Source of the DNA: Oceanisphaera litoralis
GTDB lineage: Bacteria > Pseudomonadota > Gammaproteobacteria > Enterobacterales > Aeromonadaceae
DNA length: 64,000 nt
Assembly: GCF_016907015.1 (NCBI RefSeq)
Contig: NZ_JAFBBE010000017.1
Location: 1 to 64,000 of the forward strand
Direction: 5' to 3'
Part shown: one piece after another, positions 53,710 through 61,179 of the stretch
Numbering within the stretch: the stretch's first letter is position 1
Layout of the letters: each line of letters begins with the position of its first letter
Notes under the pieces: model-generated
Told to the model about the DNA's origin: nothing
What the model saw: only the letters and a program-made list of their open reading frames with translations
Database searches by the model: none
Position numbers and translations under genes: made by a program

Positions 53710-54612
53710 TCAGCAGTCGGCCTTGCCGAGACGGAAGGACGGCAAGGGCTCCTCGGCCAGCCGGGCGGCGGGCAGGGCGCCGACCCTCAGCGACCACAGC
53801 GGCGGTGCCGGTGCCGTCTCATTCGCTGTGACCGGATAGATAAGAACCACCTTCAGCCCGGGAGCCCGTTGTTGCAGGCGTAGTGCCGTGCCCAGGCCGT
53901 CACCGATATGAAAGCGACCCACGGTCAGCATTACCCGGTGGCCGGGACGGGTTTGCAAGTAGCGGTCTATGCTCTCGGCCATGGTGTCATCCCAGCTGGT
54001 CTGGGCGGCAAACTGAAACTCGGTGGGCGCCTGACCGTGATGGCGGTTCGTCATGAAGAGCGCCTTGTAGGCGTCGTCGCTCAGGGTCAGCTGCTCGGCC
54101 ACCCAGGCGCGCTGTTCGGCGGGCAGTTGATCGAGGTAGGCGGGGCCTTTTCTGGCGATGCAGCGCACCAGGTGGCGTGGGGCATTGGCGGCCAGTACCG
54201 GAATACGGGCCTGGCGTGCCAGCTCGATCAGGGGCCGGTAGTCGCTGCGGTAGCCGGGCCAGGCATGGCTCTGCTCGATAAAGGCATCTTCGCCCAGTTT
54301 TGCTGCCAGATAGGCGTCCAGCGTGGCTTGATGGTCCCGGCTGAACTGCTCCATGGCCAGCGCCAGCGGGCGTGGCTGGTGTAACAAGCGAGCCAGCAGT
54401 TCGGCCTGAAAACGGTGAATCCCCGGGTGGCCATGCAGCTCGCCGACCATGATCACATCGGCGCTGTCCAGCTGGCGGGCGGCCAGTTCAAGCGACAGCG
54501 GTTGTCCCGTCGGGCTGTACAGCTGGTAATCGAACAGGGTGGCCGGGGGGCGAGCGCCGGCCTGGCAACCGCCGAGCAGCAACAGGGTAAACAGCAGTAT
54601 CAAGGGGCGCAT
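53710..54612 (-). CDS. ChaN-family heme-binding lipoprotein
   Basis: A 300-residue lipoprotein. The signal MRPLILLFTLLLLGG ends in the lipobox LGGC. The ChaN fold (DUF399/EreA-like) follows with VIMVGELHGHPGIHRFQAELL, ALAMEQFSRDHQATLDAYL and VMLTVGRFHIGDGLGTAL. Campylobacter ChaN binds heme as a dimer at the outer membrane. A role in iron or heme handling is inferred from the family. AAAGGTG lies before the ATG. Its 3' end abuts the SMR relic. Confidence 0.85.
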   Translation of the reverse strand: MRPLILLFTLLLLGGCQAGARPPATLFDYQLYSPTGQPLSLELAARQLDSADVIMVGELHGHPGIHRFQAELLARLLHQPRPLALAMEQFSRDHQATLDAYLAAKLGEDAFIEQSHAWPGYRSDYRPLIELARQARIPVLAANAPRHLVRCIARKGPAYLDQLPAEQRAWVAEQLTLSDDAYKALFMTNRHHGQAPTEFQFAAQTSWDDTMAESIDRYLQTRPGHRVMLTVGRFHIGDGLGTALRLQQRAPGLKVVLIYPVTANETAPAPPLWSLRVGALPAARLAEEPLPSFRLGKADC

Positions 54613-54872
54613 GGTTCACCTTTGGATAATGGAGAGCAGCAATTCGGTCATCAATAGTTTCACGGGAAGCCCAGCCCTTTCAAGGCGGGAAACGGAACAC
54701 ACGAAAGCGCTACAAGTAGCGTGGCAGGTTCACGCGACAACCACCTTGAAAATCTCCGTTTCGGGGTTCTTTTCTCTGTGCTTTTTCGGTTTTTTATCCT
54801 AAGGGCGATAGTGACCGACAGTTTTGCTCAAGACCCGTATTTTTGAGGTTGAACCATGCAGGAAGCCTGACT

Positions 54873-57461
54873 TCAGTAGTCACTGGCTATCTCACTGCGA
54901 TAGACAGCTTCTGCATTTTTGACCTCCATAATTGCCAGCCTCACCGCCTTGTCTTTCAGATCGAGTACACGCAAAGTTTTATCAATTTTGGCAATGGCTT
55001 CAATGCGATGAAAAGCCTCGCCAAATTCTTCGGTAAAGTTCGCCAGCCCAATCAGCTTGTACGGGGCATCCTCCAGGTGATGGCCATGAGGGTCGACAAT
55101 CGACACCTTCACATCCGTTTCATCGCCATGGAAAAACAGAAAGTCCGGGCACATGCGCCGCCAGTTATCGTTGGCGTCGCGCCAGGCGACGGATAGTGCA
55201 TCACTGGAGGCCCGTGGCGGGTTCCGGTACCAGGCAAGAAAGTGGCTGCGGCTCATTTCCCTGTCCAATACCCTGGTTTCCCACTCGTTCAGGCTGCCGA
55301 TGGGAAAGCTGTGCGCTTTGTCGGCCATCAGATGCAAAGGGCGGGTATTCAGCAGGTTACCATCTTCGTCCCGGGTGTTTTCCGAGCGAATACGGGGGCG
55401 CTGGATAGATACATGCTGGGGCTCGCTCGACATACTCCTGATGTCGGCGTAGACGGCCTGGCGCTGATCATTCAGCCCCTTGATATCGACCCGGAACTCG
55501 CTGAACCATTGACTGGCCTGGTTGGCCGCTTCCTCTTCCAGTTTGCTTTTGACTGGAGCAAGGCCCAGTACATCCATTTTGCCAAAGGCCGCCACCTTGA
55601 CCCGGGCATCATACAGGCTGTCGTCATCCCCGGGGGCTGCGCAATGATCGACATAACGTTTGGCCAGCTCCGGCGTGAGTACACGGGCGGCGTTTTTATA
55701 CTCGGCATCAATGGCGTGATCGTCGGCGATTTCGGTAAAAATTTCAGCTTCCGACACCTGACCATCCATGCCAACTATCCGAGTAAGGCCGGCGACCTGG
55801 CAGACCTTCTTTGTGGCTGTATTTAACTCATCCGGGTACATGGCTCCGATGGCATCGAGTTGCTTGCATAGTGTCTTGTAGGCGAAGGCGAGAGAATGCT
55901 TGCGCAGACCATCTTGAGACAATGCCTGCGCCAGGGCGGTGTACCGGCTTATTGCCCGGGCGGTTTTGCGGGGCAGAGTTTGTGACGGCAACTCGTCAAA
56001 GGCTTCCCACACGGCGTTCGGGATCGCCGGGTTGGGCGTCATATCAATAGGGTTCATAAGAACCCTTCGGCCCTGGCCGCCACCGGAGCCGTCGGCATCA
56101 TCGAGGCGATCGCCAACCATGGCTCTGGCAACATCTGTGGCCGTTTCCTGATCGAATCGCGGCAGCACGCAGGCAACAGAATTGAGCAGATCGTTGCCGG
56201 AAATACGCCGTGCCAGCGGCGTACGAACCATGCGTCCGAGTAACTGAGTAATGTAAGTAACATCCCTGGCTGGCCGGAATGATACAAAGACTTCCGCTCG
56301 GGGGCAGTCCCAGCCGGTAGAAATAGCGTCCTTGGCAAGCAGCACCCGGATATGGGACTGATCCTGTGCCATTTCCGGTGGTAAATAAGGCGCCTTGAAG
56401 CCGCCGGCGTCAATGTCCTTGTGTTCACCGAATACATTGGCCATGGCATCTGCCGGCAGCTCCGGCCATTCATGGTAAATGGTCTTGAAAACAGCGCGCA
56501 GATCGTCAGCTCCGGGAGTGTTTGGCATCTGCACCACCATCAGAGGCACTACCGGATTATCATCGGCACCCGCAGACGCCGAGTAAGTTTTCCACCGCTC
56601 GGTGGATTCGCGCAAAAGGCGGGTAGCCCTGGCCAGCAGCGTGGTATCGAATGCGCCGGCATTAGCCGGAAAATCGAGACGAATATCGTCTTTCAGCAAG
56701 CCGGACTCCTGTACTCGTGCTGGATCAACCACTACATCGGGATAGGTAATGCGGCCCTGAGCCTGTGCGCTTTTCATGGCCTTGTTGAAACGCTCGACCG
56801 TGGCCGATATGCCCCAGACAACGGGTACTGCCGGCGCGCCCTGTGTACCGTTAATCAACTTCTGAACCGTGGTGGTGCGATCCCGATCGGTTTTCATGCC
56901 TCTGTGTGCTTCGTCCAGCACCAGATAAAGGGTGAGATTTTCGTCCTCAATGGTGTTCTTGAGGATCTCCCACATGGTATGAGCACGGTCATCCGGCGGT
57001 GCCATGAAGGCTAAATGGTGCTGAGATTGGCCGTCATCGGCTGGCTCGACTGCGGCCCGTACCAGCTTGGCATGCTTAGAGAGTTTCTGAGCGTTGAGAA
57101 AATAGACATGGCCGGGAGCCAGTTTTTCCTCACTGAAATCGTTTTCGATTACTGTCAGTCGGCTGTCTATTTTATCTGCCGCCGCACTCAATTTGGCGCG
57201 GGTCTGTTCATTCAGGGCCGGCGAGTCGGTAAACCACAGCACCACGGCCCCCGGATCGGCGGCAAAGTCATATTCCGGGTTGCCTTCAAACAGGGCTTCA
57301 ATGGCGGCGGCGGCCATAACCGTCTTGCCTGCGCCTGTGGTGGCCGTCAGTGAAAAGGCGGAAATATCTCCTTCCTGTTTCCATGCTCTGGCGGCCTTGC
57401 GCAGGTAGCCAAGTACCTCGGCTACGGCGTCTTCCTGGTAATCCTTGAGGGTATAACGCAT
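54873..57461 (-). CDS. res: Type III restriction enzyme Res subunit
   Basis: An 862-residue SF2 helicase-nuclease. Walker A TATTGAGKT is at residues 39-47, the DEAH box VLDEAHRG at about 181-188, and the helicase C domain has LLAKDAISTGWDCPRAEVFVSFRPARDVTYITQLLGRMVRTP. The C-terminus (CPDFLFFHGDETDVKVSIVDPHGHHLEDAPYK) holds the nuclease domain of the type III family. It translocates from unmethylated sites and cuts with Mod. Its ATG overlaps the mod stop by one base (TGATG), so mod phase changes should also affect its translation. Confidence 0.9.
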   Translation of the reverse strand: MRYTLKDYQEDAVAEVLGYLRKAARAWKQEGDISAFSLTATTGAGKTVMAAAAIEALFEGNPEYDFAADPGAVVLWFTDSPALNEQTRAKLSAAADKIDSRLTVIENDFSEEKLAPGHVYFLNAQKLSKHAKLVRAAVEPADDGQSQHHLAFMAPPDDRAHTMWEILKNTIEDENLTLYLVLDEAHRGMKTDRDRTTTVQKLINGTQGAPAVPVVWGISATVERFNKAMKSAQAQGRITYPDVVVDPARVQESGLLKDDIRLDFPANAGAFDTTLLARATRLLRESTERWKTYSASAGADDNPVVPLMVVQMPNTPGADDLRAVFKTIYHEWPELPADAMANVFGEHKDIDAGGFKAPYLPPEMAQDQSHIRVLLAKDAISTGWDCPRAEVFVSFRPARDVTYITQLLGRMVRTPLARRISGNDLLNSVACVLPRFDQETATDVARAMVGDRLDDADGSGGGQGRRVLMNPIDMTPNPAIPNAVWEAFDELPSQTLPRKTARAISRYTALAQALSQDGLRKHSLAFAYKTLCKQLDAIGAMYPDELNTATKKVCQVAGLTRIVGMDGQVSEAEIFTEIADDHAIDAEYKNAARVLTPELAKRYVDHCAAPGDDDSLYDARVKVAAFGKMDVLGLAPVKSKLEEEAANQASQWFSEFRVDIKGLNDQRQAVYADIRSMSSEPQHVSIQRPRIRSENTRDEDGNLLNTRPLHLMADKAHSFPIGSLNEWETRVLDREMSRSHFLAWYRNPPRASSDALSVAWRDANDNWRRMCPDFLFFHGDETDVKVSIVDPHGHHLEDAPYKLIGLANFTEEFGEAFHRIEAIAKIDKTLRVLDLKDKAVRLAIMEVKNAEAVYRSEIASDY

Positions 57462-59674
57462 CAGTCCCGTCCCGTATTGATGGTAAAGTTGGTCAGGTAG
57501 GAGGAGTACAGCCGTATCGCGTCAACGCGTTCCGGCAGATCACGGCAGAGGCTGGCAAAGCCGCGATCGTCATCGGTGACGATAAAGACCATTCGCACGC
57601 TTTTGTGTTGCTCTGTATCGGCCAGAGCTGACAAAAAAGCCTCGCTATAGTCGAGATCAAACAAGACCCCGTAGGTCTCGGCGATGGCAAAACCCTCGGT
57701 CACCTGATCAATTCGTTTGCCCTGTGCCCCGGCTTTTAACCACAGCAGCGGAGCGATGGCAGGGAAGGCGCGGTTGTGGGCCACCGACAGCGGCGCTTCA
57801 TAACTGAGTTTGAAAAACTCCGCGTTTTCTTCAAAGCCGTCACTCATGGGGAATTCATCGGTGAACTTGTAATCCCCCTTGATCGGCTCACCCTCCGGCG
57901 TCAGCCCGGTGATCGCCGCCTTGATACGCGGTTTGGTGATGTATTCACAGATGCCAAGGCGCTCCCATTCCTCATCGCCCTGGCGTAGCCCCCGTTTACG
58001 CAAGGTCTTCTGCTCGTCGGCGGAGACTTCGTTGTTGGTGACGCTGATGCACTGGCGACGACCGCCATCCTGTTTGTTCAGGCGCATGACCGCGTGACAG
58101 GTGGTGCCCGAGCCGGAGAAAAAGTCGAGAATGGTGGCGTCGGGTTTGTCGGCGACGAAGAAGCGAAGCGCATCTTCAACGGCGTAGAGGGATTTTGGGA
58201 AGGGGAATTTTCTGTTGGATAGAATTCTTCCAAGCAATACTGAGCCATGATCTCGGGCTGAGTGAGATGCTTTGTTCCACACAGTCCGGGGTCTTACGGA
58301 ATTATCTCGAGCATAGCGAACTATATTGCTTCCATCGTTACGCTTGCCAGCGACAGCTAACTCTCCATTGTGCACTTTTTGTATAAGGCCAGAAGTGAGG
58401 TAGCGGACTATTGCAGTTTCGCGTGAAGGGTCAAGCCGAGAAACAAACAAAAAGCCTTCGTATTGAAGCTCTAACATGCGTTCGCCGGATATTTGCCAAC
58501 AGGCTTCTTGTGTGCCTTTCATGGGCCAAGCAATGAAACTGTTTTTAGGCGCGTTAATAGGGTTCGTGCGTTTTTCATCCCGGCCAGGAGCTTGCCCAAA
58601 GCCCATAATCTTCAAAGATTTCTTGTCAATATATATTGGGAAAAAGCTGTTGGGACGGTCTTGCCGTGACCAGTGTGACCCATCGCGGTTTAATGGTGTC
58701 CACCGGACTTCATCCCCAACCTTTGACGTTGATGCTGAAAGCATATTGTCGGTTGATTTCGGTACTTGTGTACTTCCTATAAAAACAAAATAGATATACT
58801 CCTCGACTCGGGAAAAGTCGCTGCTACTTCCCGAACCCATGGGATTTATGACGTTAGAGATCATTTGTATCCTAGCGCCTGGAAACACCTGCTCCAACAG
58901 TAATCCCAGTCGCAAATACTCTTTTTCATCGATCGTGACGATCAGCACCGAGTTATCCGGATTCAGCAGCCGCTTGGCCAGTTTCAGCCGTCGTTCCATC
59001 ATCGCCAGCCATTTGGAATGGCGGTAGGCGTCTTCGGTGTCTACATAGTCGTTGTTGTATTTCCAGTCCTTGGCACCGGTATTGTAGGGCGGATCGATGT
59101 AAATGGCGTCTATCTTGCCCTCATGGGTGTAGAGCAGAGCCTGCAGTGCATGGTAGTTCTCGGCGTTGATCACGCTGTGAAAGGGCTTGTCGCCGCCGCG
59201 TTCGACGGAGCCGGTCGAGATCAATCCGGGGTAGATAGGGGTGCGGAATTCGGCCACTACAACCAAATCGTCGCAGGGGTAGACAATACGCTCCGGATCG
59301 GCATCCGGGGCAGGGCGATAAATCAGTTCAGCGACATGGCCATTTTTTTCGCGTGTGATGCTTGCAACATGCCAGAGTTTTGAACATGCTGATTTCGTTT
59401 CGTTTCGTTTCGTTTCGTTTCGTTTCGTTTCGTTTCGTTCTGAAAGAATGCGTACCTTATCACCCCGGCGGATCTTGCGGCCGGGCAATTCTACCGCTTC
59501 CGGTGCGTGGCGTTCAAAGTTGAGTCCGAACGAACGGCGGTTTGAAAGTGCCTTTATCTCCCGCTCCAGATCGGCCGCCAGTTGTGCATCTTTATTCTTG
59601 AGCTGTCGCAGCAGGTTACTGAGTGTGGACAAAGTCATTCCCCATTTGTTGTGCACTGTCAGGGTATAACGCAT
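57461..59674 (-). CDS. mod: Type III DNA methyltransferase Mod, with phase-variation repeat
   Basis: A 737-residue beta-class adenine N6-methyltransferase. The catalytic motif DPPYNTG is at residues 194-200 and the S-adenosylmethionine motif FFSGSGTT lies after it (about residue 530). The target-recognition region between them sets specificity. Residues 80-94 are (RNETK)x3, encoded by nine copies of CGAAA on the coding strand (59393-59437). Gain or loss of one unit would shift the frame; both other frames reach a stop at 59323-59330, about 65 bases past the repeat. As sequenced, the gene is in the ON frame. The start may be the ATG at 59674 or MTLSTLSNLLRQ at 59638. It forms an operon with res. 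Confidence 0.93.
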   Translation of the reverse strand: MRYTLTVHNKWGMTLSTLSNLLRQLKNKDAQLAADLEREIKALSNRRSFGLNFERHAPEAVELPGRKIRRGDKVRILSERNETKRNETKRNETKSACSKLWHVASITREKNGHVAELIYRPAPDADPERIVYPCDDLVVVAEFRTPIYPGLISTGSVERGGDKPFHSVINAENYHALQALLYTHEGKIDAIYIDPPYNTGAKDWKYNNDYVDTEDAYRHSKWLAMMERRLKLAKRLLNPDNSVLIVTIDEKEYLRLGLLLEQVFPGARIQMISNVINPMGSGSSSDFSRVEEYIYFVFIGSTQVPKSTDNMLSASTSKVGDEVRWTPLNRDGSHWSRQDRPNSFFPIYIDKKSLKIMGFGQAPGRDEKRTNPINAPKNSFIAWPMKGTQEACWQISGERMLELQYEGFLFVSRLDPSRETAIVRYLTSGLIQKVHNGELAVAGKRNDGSNIVRYARDNSVRPRTVWNKASHSARDHGSVLLGRILSNRKFPFPKSLYAVEDALRFFVADKPDATILDFFSGSGTTCHAVMRLNKQDGGRRQCISVTNNEVSADEQKTLRKRGLRQGDEEWERLGICEYITKPRIKAAITGLTPEGEPIKGDYKFTDEFPMSDGFEENAEFFKLSYEAPLSVAHNRAFPAIAPLLWLKAGAQGKRIDQVTEGFAIAETYGVLFDLDYSEAFLSALADTEQHKSVRMVFIVTDDDRGFASLCRDLPERVDAIRLYSSYLTNFTINTGRD
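59393..59437 (-). repeat. Pentanucleotide repeat (CGAAA)x9 inside mod
   Basis: Nine perfect copies of TTTCG on the plus strand, 45 bp. A 5-bp unit in a coding region that is not a multiple of three is the classic arrangement for slipped-strand phase variation. Confidence 0.97.
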
Positions 59675-60033
59675 GCCAGTTGCTGAATTAAGAGGTGCCT
59701 ATGGTATCGTTCTCTTCGAATAAGGGCTATAGACTGGAGCCGGTTAGTCATCAGTATGCTCTTAACTGACGGAGCCTCATGATGCTACATCGGCCAGGTA
59801 CCGAGCAAAGACATACCGTGATCTCATTTCTGGGCCTCTGCCGAGCGGAAATTTTGCTTTAAACCGAGGCTGGATTGTTAAGGTCAACTGCCGAGTCGCC
59901 GTGTCTGTGGCGTGAGGAAGATGATCGGCAAGAGCAAGCTCGAAATATTGCTCCTTATTTTAATAAATAACGGAAATTTTCCTTAAAAATCATTATCATA
60001 GTGGTTAATTATCACTTGGTGCAGTGAGCGACC
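59675..60033. other. Intergenic region between mod and the HcaT-like gene
   Basis: About 360 bases with no convincing gene. It must hold promoters for the mod-res operon (minus) and the transporter (plus). A Fur-box-like sequence lies at 59984-60002. Confidence 0.5.
59984..60002 (+). promoter_or_regulatory. Fur-box-like site upstream of the HcaT-like gene
   Basis: TAAAAATCATTATCATAGT matches the right half and centre of the Fur consensus (ATAATCATTATC). It is 31 bases before the ATG. Confidence 0.5.
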
Positions 60034-61179
60034 ATGACTCCGGTTTTCTGGCTATCATTGTTTTTTGCCATTTTTTATTTTGGTTATGGCACCTTCCTGC
60101 CGTTCTGGGCCCTGTGGCTCAGTCATGTCGGCGCCGATGCCGGTTTTATCGGGATCCTGCTCGGGCTGGGCATGGCGGCGCGTTGTATCGGCAATCTCGG
60201 CATCATGAGTCGAGTGCGCTCTGCCAGCCATTTGCTGCCGGCGGTGCGCTGGCTGAGCCTGTTGAGTATGCTGGGCTTTGCCTGTTTTTACGGCGGCCAG
60301 TCGAGCCTGGCACTGGTGGTGCTGATGGTGCTGGTGAGCTTGATTTACCCGACCCTGATGCCGGTGGGGGAGGCCATTGCCAGCCGGCTGATAGTTCAGG
60401 TGCATCTGGATTATGGCAAGTCCCGGCTCTGGGGCGCGGTGGCCTTCATTGCCGCCAACCTGCTGGTGGGCAGCCTGAGCAACAGCCTGGGGCCGCAGTG
60501 GGTGTTGCATGCCATGGTGCTGTCGCTGGGCCTGCTACTGGTGCTGAGCTGGCTGCCCATGAGCCCGGCGCCGGTCGACAGTCAGCTGGGCGGGCAGGGA
60601 GATTCGATCCTTCAGGTGTGGCGTCGACCCGGTATGCGGCGTTTCCTGCTGATAGTGGCGTTGTTGCAGGGTTGTCATGCCTTTTACTATGGTTTCAGCG
60701 CGCTGCACTGGCAGCAACAGGGGTACAGCACCACGACCATCGGGTATCTGTGGGGGTTGGGAGTAGTGGCCGAAATTGTGGTACTGGCCATGAACAAGCG
60801 ATGGTTTGAACGCTTTGATGCCCGTCGGCTGTTGCTGGCCGGGGCGGCCTGCTCCCTGCTGCGCTGGAGCATGCTGGGCGCGACGACCGAGTTGGGCTGG
60901 CTGATGCTGGCCCAGTTACTGCACGCGGGCAGTTTTTGTCTGAGCCATCTGGGCGCCATGCGTTATATCAGCCGGGAGCTGGGCGGAACGGCGGTGTTTG
61001 GCGCCCAGGCGCTGTATGCGGCCATTGCCATGGGGCTGACGGTCGCCTTGCTGCTGGTGTTGTGCGGCCAGTTGTACCCCTCGTTCGGCGGACAGATGTA
61101 CTGGTTGATGGCGGTGTCGGTGCTGCCGGCGTTCTGGCTGCTGAGACTCCCTCTGCAGTCATCACCACAGGAGGCCTGA
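60034..61179 (+). CDS. HcaT-like MFS transporter
   Basis: A 381-residue, twelve-segment major facilitator of the MFS_1-like family that includes 3-phenylpropionate transporter HcaT. It opens FWLSLFFAIFYFGYGTFLPFWALWLSHVGADAGFIGILLGLGMAARCIG, and DYGKSRLWGAVAFIAANLLVG is the family hallmark. No phenylpropionate catabolic genes are in view, so the substrate is open. The stop overlaps the ATG of the following sensor kinase, which suggests that the pair is co-translated and that transport and sensing may be linked. Confidence 0.82.
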   Translation: MTPVFWLSLFFAIFYFGYGTFLPFWALWLSHVGADAGFIGILLGLGMAARCIGNLGIMSRVRSASHLLPAVRWLSLLSMLGFACFYGGQSSLALVVLMVLVSLIYPTLMPVGEAIASRLIVQVHLDYGKSRLWGAVAFIAANLLVGSLSNSLGPQWVLHAMVLSLGLLLVLSWLPMSPAPVDSQLGGQGDSILQVWRRPGMRRFLLIVALLQGCHAFYYGFSALHWQQQGYSTTTIGYLWGLGVVAEIVVLAMNKRWFERFDARRLLLAGAACSLLRWSMLGATTELGWLMLAQLLHAGSFCLSHLGAMRYISRELGGTAVFGAQALYAAIAMGLTVALLLVLCGQLYPSFGGQMYWLMAVSVLPAFWLLRLPLQSSPQEA

